NCBI RefSeq assembly: GCF_031191205.1
Contig: NZ_CP133470.1
Location: forward strand, 1,743,501-1,807,500
Direction: 5' to 3'
Source: Haemophilus parainfluenzae ATCC 33392
GTDB lineage: Bacteria; Pseudomonadota; Gammaproteobacteria; Enterobacterales; Pasteurellaceae
DNA: 64,000 nucleotides
Both the position numbers and the translations under genes were made by a program. Of this stretch, positions 7,086 through 18,645 are shown one piece after another; the stretch's first letter is position 1, and every line of letters starts with the position of its first letter. Below the pieces are notes generated by a model, which was not told where the DNA came from, made no database searches, and was given only the letters and a program-made list of their open reading frames with translations.

Positions 7086-9893
7086 ATGCAGCATTACAAT
7101 GCCTTTGATGAATGGTTGGCTTCAACCGCTTTGGGTGGTTCTAATCAATCGTATATTGAGGAGTTATACGAACGTTATTTAGAATATCCATCTTCAGTTG
7201 ATGAAAGCTGGCGTGCCACGTTTGATGCATTGCCGAAAACAACCGCAGTGGAGCAACCACATTCACTAGTCCGTGATTATTTCCGTCGTTTAGCGAGAGA
7301 AAATACAACAGAAGCCGTGACGGTTATCGATCCAGAAGCCAGTGCAAAATTAGTCAAAGTCCTCCAATTTATCAACGCTTATCGTTTCCGCGGTCATTTA
7401 GAAGCAAAACTAGACCCAATCAATTATTATCGTTGGAAAGTCTCCACCGTACCTGAATTAGATTACCGTTATCACGGTTTTACCGAGAAGGATCTCAATG
7501 AAACCTTCAATATTAATCACTACGTCTATCATCGCGATAACATCAAGTTAGGTGATTTAGCTGAAATGCTGAAAGAGACCTATTGCGGCTCAATTGGTCT
7601 TGAGTTTATGCATGTTCAAGATATGGAGCAAAAAAGTTGGCTACAAAGCAAATTAGAAAGCCAATTAAATAAACCGCTCTTTACCAAAGAAGAAAAAATT
7701 AATTTATTAAGTGAATTGACCGCTGCAGATGGCTTAGAACGTTATCTTGGTGCGAAATTCCCGGGGGCAAAACGTTTCTCTTTAGAGGGAAGTGATGCCT
7801 TTATTCCATTGATGAAAGAAATTATTCGCCATGCGAGCAAACAAGGTGTACAAGATGTGATGTTTGGTATGGCACACCGTGGTCGTTTAAACATGTTAGT
7901 AAACGTGCTCGGTAAGAAACCCGAAGATCTTTTTGACGAGTTTGCGGGTAAACATTCAGGCGAGCGTACAGGTGACGTTAAATACCACCAAGGTTTCTCT
8001 TCTGACTTCGCAGTCGGTGATCGTCGCGTGCATTTAACCCTTGCATTTAACCCATCCCATTTAGAAATTGTTAGCCCAGTAGTGATTGGTGCGGTACGTT
8101 CTCGTCAAACCAAAAAGAATGATACAGAGCGTAATCAAGTATTAGCGGTTACTGTTCATGGGGATTCCGCGGTAGCGGGACAAGGTGTTGTACAAGAAAC
8201 CTTGAATATGTCTAATGCACGTGGTTATACCGTTGGTGGAACAATCCGTATTGTGATTAATAACCAAATTGGTTTTACCACCTCTAACCCAAATGACACC
8301 CGTTCAACAGAATACTGTACAGATATCGCGAAAATGATTCAGGCACCGATTATTCATGTGAATGGTGATGATCCTGAAGCGGTTGCTTTTGCGGCGAGAA
8401 TGGCGGTGGAATATCGTAATTTATTCAAACGCGATATCTTCATTGATCTGATTTCTTATCGTCGTCATGGTCATAATGAGGCTGATGAACCATTAGCCAC
8501 TCAACCTATGATGTATAGCATCATCAAAAAACATCCAACGCCACGTAAAGTCTATGCAGATCGTTTAATTGCTGAAGGGGTAATCACCGAAGAAGAAGCC
8601 ATTGAAATGATGAATCTCTATCGTGATGCTTTAGATAACGGCGATCGTATAGTGAAAGAATGGCGAGAAATGGATATTGCCCAAATGGACTGGTTGCAAT
8701 ATCTCAACTATGACTGGACATCCCCTTACGAAAGTAAATTCCCACAAGAACGTTTCCAAACTTTAGCAGAGCGTGTCAGTGAATATCCAGAAACCTTGCG
8801 TGCACATCCTCGTGTCGAAAAAATCTATGCTGATCGCCGTGAAATGGCAAAAGGTGAGAAATTGTTCGATTGGGGTATGGCAGAGACTATGGCATACGCA
8901 ACCTTATTAGATGAAGGCACTAATGTCCGTTTATCTGGTGAAGATGCAGGACGTGGTACGTTCTTTCACCGCCATGCAGTTGTGCATAACCAAAATGACG
9001 GGACAGGCTATGTGCCATTAACTCATTTGCACGCCAACCAAGGTCGTTTTGAGGTGTGGGATTCTGTATTATCCGAAGAAGCCGTATTGGCTTTTGAATA
9101 TGGTTATGCCACAACGGATCCAAAAACATTAACTATTTGGGAAGCTCAATTTGGTGACTTCGCAAATGGTGCACAAATCGTAATTGATCAATTTATTAGT
9201 TCTGGCGAACAAAAATGGGGCAGAATGTGTGGCTTGGTGATGTTATTACCACATGGTTATGAAGGCCAAGGTCCAGAACACTCATCCGCTCGTTTAGAAC
9301 GTTATTTACAACTTTGTGCTGAGCAGAATATGCAAGTGTGTATTCCATCTACACCAGCACAGGTTTACCACATGTTACGTCGCCAAGCGATCCGTAAAAT
9401 GCGTCGTCCATTAATTGGTATTTCACCAAAATCCTTATTACGTCATCCACTTGCCGTCTCAAGTTTAGATGAATTAGTAAATGGCACATTCCAAACGGTC
9501 ATTGGTGAAATTGATAATATCGATCCAAAACAAGTTAAACGCGTAGTCCTATGCTCAGGTAAAGTGTATTACGATCTCTTGGAACAACGTCGTGCGAATA
9601 ACCAAACAGATGTGGCGATTATTCGTATTGAACAGCTTTATCCGTATCCACATGAAGATGTGAAGAAAGCGTTAGAGCCTTATGCTCATGTGACGGATTT
9701 TGTGTGGTGTCAAGAAGAGCCATTAAACCAAGGGGCTTGGTATTGCAGTAAACATAACTTTGACAGCTCGCTTCCTGAGCATGTGAAGTTAAAATATGCC
9801 GGTCGTCCTGCCTCTGCTTCACCAGCAGTAGGTTACATGTCTTTACACACCAAACAGCAAAAACAATTAGTAGAAGATGCGCTGACACTGTAA
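7086..9893 (+). CDS. sucA: 2-oxoglutarate dehydrogenase E1 component
   Basis: Thiamine-diphosphate-dependent decarboxylase that starts conversion of 2-oxoglutarate to succinyl-CoA. I place the start at the ATG at 7086 ([11 protein letters not shown]), behind AAGGGG, giving 935 residues, the family length; a start at 7044 would overlap the promoter. Features: N-terminal E2/E3-binding segment '[20 protein letters not shown]', the '[13 protein letters not shown]' core, '[10 protein letters not shown]', the TPP-binding '[16 protein letters not shown]', and the C-terminal transketolase-like half with '[15 protein letters not shown]'. It is followed 58 bases later by sucB, with which it forms the complex. 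Confidence 0.96.
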   Translation: MQHYNAFDEWLASTALGGSNQSYIEELYERYLEYPSSVDESWRATFDALPKTTAVEQPHSLVRDYFRRLARENTTEAVTVIDPEASAKLVKVLQFINAYRFRGHLEAKLDPINYYRWKVSTVPELDYRYHGFTEKDLNETFNINHYVYHRDNIKLGDLAEMLKETYCGSIGLEFMHVQDMEQKSWLQSKLESQLNKPLFTKEEKINLLSELTAADGLERYLGAKFPGAKRFSLEGSDAFIPLMKEIIRHASKQGVQDVMFGMAHRGRLNMLVNVLGKKPEDLFDEFAGKHSGERTGDVKYHQGFSSDFAVGDRRVHLTLAFNPSHLEIVSPVVIGAVRSRQTKKNDTERNQVLAVTVHGDSAVAGQGVVQETLNMSNARGYTVGGTIRIVINNQIGFTTSNPNDTRSTEYCTDIAKMIQAPIIHVNGDDPEAVAFAARMAVEYRNLFKRDIFIDLISYRRHGHNEADEPLATQPMMYSIIKKHPTPRKVYADRLIAEGVITEEEAIEMMNLYRDALDNGDRIVKEWREMDIAQMDWLQYLNYDWTSPYESKFPQERFQTLAERVSEYPETLRAHPRVEKIYADRREMAKGEKLFDWGMAETMAYATLLDEGTNVRLSGEDAGRGTFFHRHAVVHNQNDGTGYVPLTHLHANQGRFEVWDSVLSEEAVLAFEYGYATTDPKTLTIWEAQFGDFANGAQIVIDQFISSGEQKWGRMCGLVMLLPHGYEGQGPEHSSARLERYLQLCAEQNMQVCIPSTPAQVYHMLRRQAIRKMRRPLIGISPKSLLRHPLAVSSLDELVNGTFQTVIGEIDNIDPKQVKRVVLCSGKVYYDLLEQRRANNQTDVAIIRIEQLYPYPHEDVKKALEPYAHVTDFVWCQEEPLNQGAWYCSKHNFDSSLPEHVKLKYAGRPASASPAVGYMSLHTKQQKQLVEDALTL

Positions 9894-9902
9894 AAGTGCG
9901 GT
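9894..9902 (+). repeat. DNA uptake signal sequence
   Basis: AAGTGCGGT between sucA and sucB, followed by the AT-rich tail typical of the extended Haemophilus signal. It has no inverted partner, so it does not form a terminator here. Confidence 0.85.
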
Positions 9903-9951
9903 CGAAATTTTAGTAATTTTTAAAGTAAAGAATAATTTAAAGGAAAATAAA

Positions 9952-11178
9952 ATGACAATCGAAATTCTTGTTCCAGATTTACCGGAATCCGTTGCGGATG
10001 CAACTGTTGCAACATGGCATAAAAAAGTGGGTGAGACAGTAAAACGTGACGAAGTTTTAGTGGAAATCGAAACAGATAAAGTGGTACTTGAAGTGCCAGC
10101 ATTAAGTGATGGCGTAGTGGCTGAAATTCTTCAAGAAGAAGGCGCAACCGTAGTAAGTAAACAGCTTTTAGGTAAGCTTTCAACCCAACAGGCTGGCGAT
10201 ATTTCATCTGAAACAGTGAAAGACAATGAACCAACGCCTGCGGATCGTCAAAGAGCATCAATTGAAAATAGCCATAATAATTCAGCGGATCAAGGCCCTG
10301 CTATTCGTCGTTTATTGGCTGAACATGATTTAGATGCAGAGAAAATTCAAGGTTCTGGTGTGGGTGGCCGTATTACTCGTGAAGATGTTGCACGTGAAGT
10401 AGCAAAACGAGATGCTCAAAAAGCGAAACAAGATGTAGCGACAGAGCAAAATACGATTAGCACTGTGGCATATAGCTCTCGTTCAGAAAAACGTGTACCA
10501 ATGACCCGTTTACGTAAACGTATTGCTGAGCGTTTATTGGAAGCAAAAAATACCACCGCAATGCTCACCACATTTAATGAAGTGGATATGCAGCCGATTA
10601 TGAAATTACGTAAAACATACGGCGAGAAATTTGAAAAACAACATGGTGCACGTTTAGGCTTTATGTCTTTCTACATTAAAGCCGTGGTTGAAGCATTAAA
10701 ACGTTATCCCGAAGTGAATGCTTCAATTGATGGTGATGACATTGTGTATCACAACTATTTTGATATTAGCATTGCCGTTTCAACGCCGCGTGGTTTAGTG
10801 ACACCAGTATTACGCAACTGCGATAAACTCAGCATGGCAGATATTGAGAAACAAATTAAATTGCTAGCTGAAAAAGGCCGTGATGGTAAATTAACGGTTG
10901 AAGATTTAACAGGCGGTAACTTCACCATTACTAATGGCGGCGTATTTGGTTCTTTAATGTCCACACCAATTATCAATCCACCGCAAAGCGCGATTTTAGG
11001 CATGCACGCCATTAAAGAACGCCCAGTTGCGGTAGATGGCCAAGTGGTGATTCGCCCTATGATGTATTTGGCATTGTCTTATGACCACCGCTTAATTGAT
11101 GGTCGTGAATCCGTCGGTTTCTTAGTGGCGATTAAAGACTTATTGGAAGATCCAACTCGTTTATTATTAGAAATCTAA
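9952..11178 (+). CDS. sucB: Dihydrolipoyllysine succinyltransferase (E2 of 2-oxoglutarate dehydrogenase)
   Basis: Core E2 enzyme that takes the succinyl group from SucA via a lipoyl arm and passes it to CoA. The 408 residues show a lipoyl domain (1-77, lipoyl Lys43 in [10 protein letters not shown]), a linker, a peripheral-subunit-binding domain (about 113-150, '[10 protein letters not shown]', 'GGRITREDV') and the acyltransferase domain (about 175-408) with catalytic His379 and Asp383 in [10 protein letters not shown]. It is one of the standard-length forms. It is transcribed with sucA and followed by a terminator. The E3 subunit (lpd) is not in this window. Confidence 0.96.
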   Translation: MTIEILVPDLPESVADATVATWHKKVGETVKRDEVLVEIETDKVVLEVPALSDGVVAEILQEEGATVVSKQLLGKLSTQQAGDISSETVKDNEPTPADRQRASIENSHNNSADQGPAIRRLLAEHDLDAEKIQGSGVGGRITREDVAREVAKRDAQKAKQDVATEQNTISTVAYSSRSEKRVPMTRLRKRIAERLLEAKNTTAMLTTFNEVDMQPIMKLRKTYGEKFEKQHGARLGFMSFYIKAVVEALKRYPEVNASIDGDDIVYHNYFDISIAVSTPRGLVTPVLRNCDKLSMADIEKQIKLLAEKGRDGKLTVEDLTGGNFTITNGGVFGSLMSTPIINPPQSAILGMHAIKERPVAVDGQVVIRPMMYLALSYDHRLIDGRESVGFLVAIKDLLEDPTRLLLEI

Positions 11179-11184
11179 GCATAT

Positions 11185-11218
11185 AGGCTTTTCTCTTTTG
11201 AGGGGAAAAGCCTTTTTT
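11185..11218 (+). terminator. Terminator of sucAB
   Basis: AGGCTTTTC (11185-11193) pairs with GAAAAGCCT (11205-11213), followed by six T. It ends the sucAB transcript, so sucCD need their own promoter. Confidence 0.85.
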
Positions 11219-11233
11219 ATATCGAAGTAACTA

Positions 11234-11260
11234 AAAGGGCGGGAATAATGCCCGCCTTTC
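11234..11260 (-). terminator. Terminator of the NCS1 permease gene
   Basis: On the minus strand AAGGCGGG, loop CATTATT, CCCGCC and a short T run. It sits 20 bases after the permease stop. Confidence 0.7.
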
Positions 11261-11279
11261 TATCGTTAAAATCCAATCT

Positions 11280-12458
11280 TTATTTAGCTATTTTGCGTAC
11301 TAAGATTGCTAAGATAAAGGTAATGATGATAACAGGGAAAGTCAGACCTAAATCGCTTTCCCAACCTTTTGCCATAAGAAAACGATAGAGCACGAAGCCG
11401 ACAAACCAAACGCCGAGTCCAACACTATCAACTGATTTTCTCACATCATGCTGTTTAAGCACAAAGAAATCAGCGATAAGCACGGCGATCATTGGCGCGA
11501 ATACTGAGCCAATAAAGAACAAGAAATGTTCGTATTCTGTCACTGGTAAGGTTGAGGCTAATATGATGCCCACAATCACGGTCAGAACTGAGATTGGCGT
11601 AACTTTTAATTGAGGGAAAATATTATTTAAACTCATGCCGGTAGAATAGGCAGGAAGTGCAGTGTTAATCATGGTAGAGGCGATGACAATTAATACACCA
11701 ATAACACTGACACCAGCAAGCGAAAGAATTTGTGAGATTTCAGATTTACCGGTCACTAATGCTGCACTTAAGCCAAGAGCATACATCCAGCAGCTAGTCG
11801 CGGTATAAGTCAGCGTTGAAAGTGCGGTCGTTTTAAATGGTGTTTCGCTATTCTTCGTATGGTCAGATACTACCGGTAACCAAGAAAGCGGCATGACGGC
11901 AGCAATTTCAACAGCTGTACCAAATTTAATATTTTGTGCTACATCCATGGCAATGAATGGTTTATTCGCAACTTGAATACTAAGCCATAACATCAGTAAA
12001 AACATGGTGACAAGTGAAATGCTTTTAAAAATACCTAATTTAGTAAAGCCGAGTAGTAGCCAAAGTATGATGAGTATGCCTAAACCAAGTGTAAGAAATG
12101 GGAAGAGTGAAGCATCAGGTGTTTGATTTAAGATGGAAATAACGTCAGCGCCCATATAAATCATGACTGCAGTCCATCCCATTAATTGCATGGCATTAAG
12201 TAAAGAGAAAAGCGCAGAGCCTTTTTCACCAAATGAAATTTGTACCGTTTGCATAGCACTTTTTTGGGTTTTCGCGCCGATGTAACCTGCACAGAAAAAC
12301 ATCGAGCCGCCAATAAAGTGTCCAACGACGATGGCGATTAAACCTTGTTTCCATCCAAGTGGTGCAAACCAAGTACCCGTGAGAATTTCTGCCATTGAAA
12401 TAGCAGCGGTAAACCAAATGAGTGCAATCGCAAGATTGCTTGATTTTTTCGTTTGCAT
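11280..12458 (-). CDS. NCS1-family permease (CodB/CytX-like)
   Basis: A 392-residue inner-membrane transporter with about 12 hydrophobic segments, of the nucleobase:cation symporter-1 type. It resembles CytX, a proposed hydroxymethylpyrimidine transporter, and cytosine permease CodB: 'WFAPLGWKQGL' and 'VVGHFIGGSMFFCAGYIGAK' at the N-terminus, and 'PVVSDHTKNSETPFKTT' in the middle. Likely substrates are cytosine, hydroxymethylpyrimidine or a related base; sequence alone does not decide. I searched the leader for a TPP riboswitch and saw no THI box. It lies between sucAB and sucCD in the opposite direction. An uptake signal lies inside it at 11820-11828. Confidence 0.8.
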   Translation of the reverse strand: MQTKKSSNLAIALIWFTAAISMAEILTGTWFAPLGWKQGLIAIVVGHFIGGSMFFCAGYIGAKTQKSAMQTVQISFGEKGSALFSLLNAMQLMGWTAVMIYMGADVISILNQTPDASLFPFLTLGLGILIILWLLLGFTKLGIFKSISLVTMFLLMLWLSIQVANKPFIAMDVAQNIKFGTAVEIAAVMPLSWLPVVSDHTKNSETPFKTTALSTLTYTATSCWMYALGLSAALVTGKSEISQILSLAGVSVIGVLIVIASTMINTALPAYSTGMSLNNIFPQLKVTPISVLTVIVGIILASTLPVTEYEHFLFFIGSVFAPMIAVLIADFFVLKQHDVRKSVDSVGLGVWFVGFVLYRFLMAKGWESDLGLTFPVIIITFILAILVRKIAK

Positions 12459-12546
12459 GTTGTTATCCTTAACATAAATTGTGGTTATTCAGTTCCAGTA
12501 TATAACTCAATATTTAAAGAACAAGCCCTGAATTTGAGCTAAAACA

Positions 12547-12555
12547 AAGTGCGGT
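12547..12555 (+). repeat. DNA uptake signal sequence
   Basis: AAGTGCGGT followed by CAAATTTTT, a near-perfect extended signal, in the leader between the permease and sucC. Confidence 0.85.
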
Positions 12556-12603
12556 CAAATTTTTGTTTGTTTCGCTAAACAACATCAAAAATAGGAAGGA
12601 AAT

Positions 12604-13770
12604 ATGAATTTACATGAGTACCAAGCTAAGCAGCTTTTTAAGCAATATGCTCTGCCGGTGAGTGAAGGTGTCGTGTGCAAAACGGCAGATGAAGCTGAAA
12701 TGGCGTTGTTTCAGCTGAATGGCGATGTTTGGATAGCGAAATGTCAAGTTCACGCAGGTGGACGTGGAAAAGCTGGAGGTGTGCAGCTCGTGCATAATGC
12801 AGAAGAAGCGCGTGCTTTTGCAGATAAATGGCTTGGGCAGCATTTGGTCACCTTCCAAACAGATAAAAAAGGCCAACCTGTTAATAGTATTTATATTGAA
12901 GAAACCTGCCAGATTGAGAAAGAACTTTACCTTGGGGCAGTGATTGATCGTGCTTCGCAGAAAGTGGTTTTTATGGCTTCTTCAGCAGGGGGTATGAGCA
13001 TTGAGGATGTGGCAAGAGAGACGCCTGAATTAATTCATAAAGTGACCATTGAGCCTCTCGTGGGTGGAATGCCATATCAAGGCCGTGAATTAGCCTTTAA
13101 ACTTGGTTTAAGTGGCGAACAAAATAAACAATTTGCCGAGATTTTTGTAAAACTCGCTAAACTTTTTATCGAAAAAGATTTTTCTCTAGTTGAAGTCAAT
13201 CCGCTCGTGGTGACAAAAGAAGGCAATTTAATTTGCGTAGATGCAAAAGTGAGCATTGATGATAACTCACTTTATCGACATCCTGATTTATTAGCCTTAC
13301 GCGATTTAAGTCAAAGTGATGCACGTGAAGCAGAAGCAGAAAAATATCAGCTTAACTATGTTGCTTTGGAAGGTGATATTGGCTGTATGGTCAATGGCGC
13401 CGGGCTTGCTATGGGTACCATGGATATCGTGAAATTATATGGTGGTAATCCTGCAAACTTCCTTGATGTTGGTGGCGGTGCAACGAAAGAGCGTGTGGCT
13501 GAAGCCTTTAAGATTATTCTCACCGATAAAAATGTGAAATCAGTCTTAGTAAATATTTTTGGTGGAATCGTACGCTGTGATCTTATTGCTGAAGGTGTCG
13601 TAGCAGCGATTCAAGAAGTCGGTGTAAAAGTGCCTGTTGTGGTTCGATTAGAAGGAACCAATGCCCCACAAGGCAGAGCAATTTTAGCCGAAAGTGGTAT
13701 GAATTTAATTGCTGCACATAGTTTACAAGAAGCAGCACAAGCGGCAGTGAAAGCGGCAAAAGGAGAATAA
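12604..13770 (+). CDS. sucC: Succinyl-CoA synthetase beta subunit
   Basis: ATP-grasp subunit that, with SucD, makes succinate and ATP from succinyl-CoA and ADP. The 388 residues match the family length. Visible features: start [12 protein letters not shown], the ATP-grasp loop '[10 protein letters not shown]' (about 52-60), the 'VEVNPLV' metal-binding segment, and the C-terminal '[11 protein letters not shown]' and 'LDVGGGA' loops with '[10 protein letters not shown]'. It starts with ATG behind GGAAGG and is followed 2 bases later by sucD, so the two are translated together. The upstream 145 bases hold an uptake signal and the divergent permease start. Confidence 0.96.
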   Translation: MNLHEYQAKQLFKQYALPVSEGVVCKTADEAEMALFQLNGDVWIAKCQVHAGGRGKAGGVQLVHNAEEARAFADKWLGQHLVTFQTDKKGQPVNSIYIEETCQIEKELYLGAVIDRASQKVVFMASSAGGMSIEDVARETPELIHKVTIEPLVGGMPYQGRELAFKLGLSGEQNKQFAEIFVKLAKLFIEKDFSLVEVNPLVVTKEGNLICVDAKVSIDDNSLYRHPDLLALRDLSQSDAREAEAEKYQLNYVALEGDIGCMVNGAGLAMGTMDIVKLYGGNPANFLDVGGGATKERVAEAFKIILTDKNVKSVLVNIFGGIVRCDLIAEGVVAAIQEVGVKVPVVVRLEGTNAPQGRAILAESGMNLIAAHSLQEAAQAAVKAAKGE

Positions 13771-13772
13771 TC

Positions 13773-14642
13773 ATGGCGATTTTAATTAATAAAGAGACAA
13801 AAGTAATTTGCCAAGGTTTCACTGGTGCTCAAGGAACATTTCACAGCGAACAGGCATTGGCTTATGGCACCAAGTTAGTGGGGGGCGTTTCACCAAATAA
13901 AGGCGGAACAACGCATTTAGGTTTGCCGGTATTTAATACAGTGCGTGAAGCAGTGCAAGTTACAGGGGCTACGGCAACCATGATTTATGTGCCTGCACCA
14001 TTTTGTAAAGATGCTATTTTAGAAGCCATTGATGCAGGCATTCAATTAGTGGTCTGTATTACAGAAGGCATCCCAACATTGGACATGTTATTGGTAAAAC
14101 AAAAATTAATTGAAACCGGTGTCGTGATGATCGGCCCGAATTGTCCAGGTGTGATTACACCAGATGAATGTAAGATTGGTATTATGCCAGGAAATATTCA
14201 TAAAAAAGGCAGAGTAGGCATTGTTTCTCGTTCAGGTACCTTGACTTATGAAGTAGTAAAACAAACGACAGATGAAGGTTTCGGTCAATCCACTTGCGTA
14301 GGGATCGGTGGCGATCCTATTCCAGGATCTAACTTCATTGATATTCTTAAACGATTCCAAGAAGATCCTGAAACTGAAGCCATCGTGATGATTGGTGAAA
14401 TCGGTGGCTCTGCAGAAGAGGAAGCTGCTGCGTTTATTACGGCTCATGTGACAAAACCAGTGGTGGCTTATATCGCAGGCGTGACGGCACCAAAAGGCAA
14501 GCGTATGGGACACGCAGGAGCGATTATCAGCGGTGGAAAAGGAACAGCTGCAGATAAAATTGCAGCACTTGAAGCGGCAGGCGTGAAGACAGTGAGAAGT
14601 CTCGCTGAAATCGGTTCAGCCCTTCATGAATTATTGAAATAA
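13773..14642 (+). CDS. sucD: Succinyl-CoA synthetase alpha subunit
   Basis: CoA-binding subunit that carries the phosphohistidine. The 289 residues include the Rossmann CoA-binding part ('[16 protein letters not shown]'), 'GPNCPGVI', '[11 protein letters not shown]', and the active-site His (about 247) in GHAGAI. Its ATG overlaps the context of the sucC end (2-base gap), typical of translational coupling. Together SucABCD give the oxidative branch from 2-oxoglutarate to succinate; I cannot see whether the rest of the citric acid cycle exists in this genome. The gene ends in a terminator of paired uptake signals. Confidence 0.96.
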   Translation: MAILINKETKVICQGFTGAQGTFHSEQALAYGTKLVGGVSPNKGGTTHLGLPVFNTVREAVQVTGATATMIYVPAPFCKDAILEAIDAGIQLVVCITEGIPTLDMLLVKQKLIETGVVMIGPNCPGVITPDECKIGIMPGNIHKKGRVGIVSRSGTLTYEVVKQTTDEGFGQSTCVGIGGDPIPGSNFIDILKRFQEDPETEAIVMIGEIGGSAEEEAAAFITAHVTKPVVAYIAGVTAPKGKRMGHAGAIISGGKGTAADKIAALEAAGVKTVRSLAEIGSALHELLK

Positions 14643-14657
14643 AATACCTAAAAAATG

Positions 14658-14697
14658 GACCGCACTTTAGATTAGTTTCAAAGTGCGGTCGTTTTTT
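14658..14697 (+). terminator. Terminator of sucCD made of inverted uptake signals
   Basis: GACCGCACTTT (14658-14668) and AAAGTGCGGTC (14680-14690) pair over 11 bp; GTTTTTT follows. Confidence 0.88.
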
Positions 14698-14764
14698 ATA
14701 ACAAATTCTTATAACCTGCATCTAAATCGGTGTATAATCTCATCAGTTTTTTAAGGACAAAATT

Positions 14765-15388
14765 ATGAGCCAATTTTTCTATATCCATCCTGAAAATCCG
14801 CAAGCGCGTTTGATTAATCAAGCGGTAGAAATTTTGCGTCAAGGCGGTGTCATTGTATACCCGACCGATTCAGGCTATGCCTTAGGTTGTATGATCGGCG
14901 ATAAACATGCGATGGATCGTATCGTGGCGATTCGTAAATTGCCAGAAGGGCATAATTTTACGTTGGTATGTAGCGATTTATCCGAGCTTTCAACCTATGC
15001 AACGGTCAGTAATGTGGCTTATCGCTTAATTAAAAATAATACACCAGGGCGCTATACCTTTATTTTGACGGCGACGAAAGAGCTTCCTCGTCGCTTAATG
15101 ACGTCAAAACGAAAAACCATTGGCTTGCGTGTACCGGATAACCAAATTGCCTTAGATTTATTGAAGGCATTAGGAGAACCAATTTTATCTTGCTCACTGA
15201 TGTTGCCTGATAATGAACATATGACTTATTCCGATCCCGAAGAGATTCGCGAATGCTTAGAACGTCAAGTGGATTTAATTATTCATGGTGGCTATTTAGG
15301 TCAAGAGCCAACAACGGTGGTAGATTTAACGGAAGAATCGCCAGTCATTTTACGTGAAGGAAGTGGTAGTACCGATCCTTTCATTTAA
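14765..15388 (+). CDS. yciO: YciO, Sua5/YrdC-family protein
   Basis: A 207-residue protein of the Sua5/YrdC/YciO fold, which binds double-stranded RNA and, in YrdC/Sua5, makes threonylcarbamoyl-AMP for tRNA t6A. The YciO branch lacks firm functional assignment. Motifs: 'YPTDSGYALGC' near 32-43, 'KLPEGHNFTLVC', 'PGRYTFILTATKELPRRL', and 'LREGSGSTDPFI' at the end. ATG with AAGGACA upstream. It is followed 39 bases later by rluB and then cysB, an order conserved in related bacteria. Confidence 0.88.
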   Translation: MSQFFYIHPENPQARLINQAVEILRQGGVIVYPTDSGYALGCMIGDKHAMDRIVAIRKLPEGHNFTLVCSDLSELSTYATVSNVAYRLIKNNTPGRYTFILTATKELPRRLMTSKRKTIGLRVPDNQIALDLLKALGEPILSCSLMLPDNEHMTYSDPEEIRECLERQVDLIIHGGYLGQEPTTVVDLTEESPVILREGSGSTDPFI

Positions 15389-15427
15389 CTTATTTTAGAC
15401 GCTTGGGAAAGCGACAAAGGAAAACAA

Positions 15428-16438
15428 ATGAAACCTATTCAAAAACCAGTCAGACAAGAACGTGAAAAACAAGCGGGAAAACAACCGCACTTTGAGCGTA
15501 AAGATCGTAAAAGTGCGGTCAATTCTGACATCAAATCAACTCCTAAGGCTAAGGTAGCTAAGCCATCTTGTCAATCTACTGTAGAAGGTGAAAAATTACA
15601 GAAAGTGCTTGCGCGAGCAGGACAGGGCTCTCGTCGTGAAATTGAAGCGATGATTGCTGATAACCGTGTGAGTGTTGATGGCAAAATGGCGACTCTTGGT
15701 GATCGTATCGATGTACATTCTGGTGTAAAAGTGCGTATTGATGGTCGTATCATCAACCTTCAACAAGCACAAAAAGAAGTGTGTCGTGTGTTGATGTATT
15801 ACAAACCGGAAGGTGAACTTTGTACTCGCAGTGATCCGGAAGGTCGTCCAACTGTATTCGATCGTTTACCACGCTTAAATGGCGCAAGATGGATTGCTGT
15901 CGGTCGTTTGGATATTAATACTTCAGGCTTATTGCTTTTCACAACAGATGGCGAATTAGCGAATTGTTTAATGCACCCAAGCCGTGAAGTTGAGCGTGAG
16001 TATTCTGTGCGTGTATTTGGTCAAGTAGACGATGCCATGTTAGCGCGTTTACGTAGAGGCGTACAGTTGGAAGATGGACCAGCTAATTTCAAAGAAATCA
16101 AATTTGCGGGCGGTATTGGGATTAACCAATGGTACGACGTGACCTTAATGGAAGGTCGTAACCGTGAAGTGCGTCGTCTGTGGGAATCTCAAGGTATTCA
16201 GGTGAGCCGCTTAATTCGTATTCGTTACGGCAACATTAAGCTAATGAAAGGCTTACCTCGTGGTGGCTGGGAAGAAATGGATCTGGAAAACGTCAACTAT
16301 TTACGTGAATTAGTGGGCTTGCCACCTGAAACAGAAACTAAATTAGACGTGACGAAACCTCGTCGTCGACCAAAATCAGGTCAAATTCGTAAAGCAGTAA
16401 AACGTTATACTGAGTTAAGTAAACGCTATAAAAAATAG
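15428..16438 (+). CDS. rluB: 23S rRNA pseudouridine(2605) synthase
   Basis: Isomerizes U2605 (E. coli numbering) of 23S rRNA to pseudouridine. The 336 residues show a basic, low-complexity N-terminal tail (1-53), an S4 RNA-binding domain (about 54-115, '[21 protein letters not shown]') and the RsuA/RluB catalytic domain with Asp162 in GRLDINTSG; the C-terminus is very basic. Two uptake signals in opposite orientation (near 15484 and 15511) fall in the disordered N-terminal tail and encode part of it. SD AAAGGAAAA. The stop is only 12 bases before the cysB start. Confidence 0.93.
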   Translation: MKPIQKPVRQEREKQAGKQPHFERKDRKSAVNSDIKSTPKAKVAKPSCQSTVEGEKLQKVLARAGQGSRREIEAMIADNRVSVDGKMATLGDRIDVHSGVKVRIDGRIINLQQAQKEVCRVLMYYKPEGELCTRSDPEGRPTVFDRLPRLNGARWIAVGRLDINTSGLLLFTTDGELANCLMHPSREVEREYSVRVFGQVDDAMLARLRRGVQLEDGPANFKEIKFAGGIGINQWYDVTLMEGRNREVRRLWESQGIQVSRLIRIRYGNIKLMKGLPRGGWEEMDLENVNYLRELVGLPPETETKLDVTKPRRRPKSGQIRKAVKRYTELSKRYKK

Positions 16439-17422
<984 letters not shown>

Positions 17423-17443
17423 GCATAGAAAAATATAAAAGTG

Positions 17444-17484
17444 CGGTCAGAATTTAATGTGAATTCTGACCGTTTCTTTTTTTT
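17444..17484. terminator. Bidirectional terminator between cysB and the MFS gene
   Basis: CGGTCAGAATT (17444-17454) pairs with AATTCTGACCG (17462-17472), followed by a long T run on the plus strand; the other side is also T-rich on the minus strand. One arm carries an uptake signal. Confidence 0.8.
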
Positions 17485-18547
17485 ACAATAAAAACAAATG
17501 TGGCACTAAGTTCATGACGATAACTGTTGCGATAGAAAGTAATAATCGTGATGAGCCAAAGATAAAACCTCGGTTTGTACCATTATCAAATTTTACTAAT
17601 AAATTTGCCATTGCCGTTAAAGCATAGACTTCAATCACCGTGAAAATGACTAAGTAAATATAAGCAGAAACCAAAGAAATATATTTCAACGTAATAAACC
17701 AAGGCAGGATAATACCAACAGCCAAGATTGGTGCCACCCATAGGGTTTGTTTAATCGTTAAATTAATTTTTCGAGAAAAATAACTTTGTAGTGATACAGT
17801 TAACAAACCATTTACAAAAAGTGCAATGGGGGAGTGTTCCGGCATGCCTAATTTGTTATCAAATAGGAACGGGAAGATCACAAAGAATGAGGTTGCAATG
17901 GAAAGGGGAATAAACAACATCAAATGCACTAATAAAAATTCTTTAGTGATGATTTCTTTAATTTGGGCAAAGCGAAATTTCACTAAGGTTTGCAAGGTTT
18001 GAATTTGATAAAACGGTTTAACCATTAGGGCAAAGAGAATCGCTTCCATTGCAAAGCAGACCCAAATCAACCATTCAATGTGATTGTATTTGATAAATGG
18101 AATCACCAATAAAGGCGCAAACATAGACGACATGGAGGTGACTTTTAAATATTTTCCCTGTAATCGGGTTTTCTCTTTGTATTCTTCACCCGCGAGAACC
18201 AATAGGCAGGCTTTCGCATTGGTACCAAACAAACAGCTGCCTAGGCCAAAACAGGTGGTGGCAATTAAAAGCAGAATGTAATTGTCAGCAGAGAGAAAGA
18301 AAATATAGGCGATCACATCTAAAAAGCATCCAAGTAACATCATTTTGGCCAGTCCAAAACGGTCACCCCAGATACCGGCTAAAATAGCCAATGCTTGGTT
18401 ACAGAAGAAAAGCAACGAGAGCGAAAAGGCAATTTCGCTGTTGCTTAAGCCTTTTCCTTGTAAGTAGATGAAAAATACCGTTTGCATGGAAAAGAATGCA
18501 AGGGTAGAAAAGAAACGACGAGTCAGTAAAAGTTTTTGTAAATTCAT
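17483..18547 (-). CDS. MFS transporter, substrate unknown
   Basis: A 354-residue inner-membrane protein with about 11 hydrophobic segments, shorter than the usual ~400 residues of 12-helix MFS carriers. The loop 'GDRFGLAKMMLLG' after the second helix matches the MFS signature G-x-x-x-D-R-x-G, so the family call is good. Substrate is not evident. It lies between cysB and prmB on the minus strand, where relatives I know have those two genes adjacent, so it may be a lineage-specific insertion. A strong terminator ends 12 bases upstream of its start codon, which should limit read-through from prmB. Confidence 0.72.
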   Translation of the reverse strand: MNLQKLLLTRRFFSTLAFFSMQTVFFIYLQGKGLSNSEIAFSLSLLFFCNQALAILAGIWGDRFGLAKMMLLGCFLDVIAYIFFLSADNYILLLIATTCFGLGSCLFGTNAKACLLVLAGEEYKEKTRLQGKYLKVTSMSSMFAPLLVIPFIKYNHIEWLIWVCFAMEAILFALMVKPFYQIQTLQTLVKFRFAQIKEIITKEFLLVHLMLFIPLSIATSFFVIFPFLFDNKLGMPEHSPIALFVNGLLTVSLQSYFSRKINLTIKQTLWVAPILAVGIILPWFITLKYISLVSAYIYLVIFTVIEVYALTAMANLLVKFDNGTNRGFIFGSSRLLLSIATVIVMNLVPHLFLL

Positions 18548-18559
18548 TGGTTTTATTTA

Positions 18560-18590
18560 AAAAAGAAAAGCACGCGTTAAGAACGCGCGC
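18560..18590 (-). terminator. Terminator downstream of prmB, just before the MFS start
   Basis: Minus-strand GCGCGCGTT (18582-18590) pairs with AACGCGTGC (18570-18578) around a 3-base loop, followed by TTTTCTTTTTT. A weaker, degenerate uptake-signal hairpin lies further upstream (18604-18642). Confidence 0.75.
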
Positions 18591-18645
18591 CAGGAATTGG
18601 TTAAGTGCGGTCAAAATTCACGACGATTTTTAACCGTACTTGAGA

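Noticed and set aside
12459..12603. TPP riboswitch before the NCS1 permease
   Set aside because: I looked for the THI-box CUGAGA and ACCUGA pieces on the minus strand and found none.
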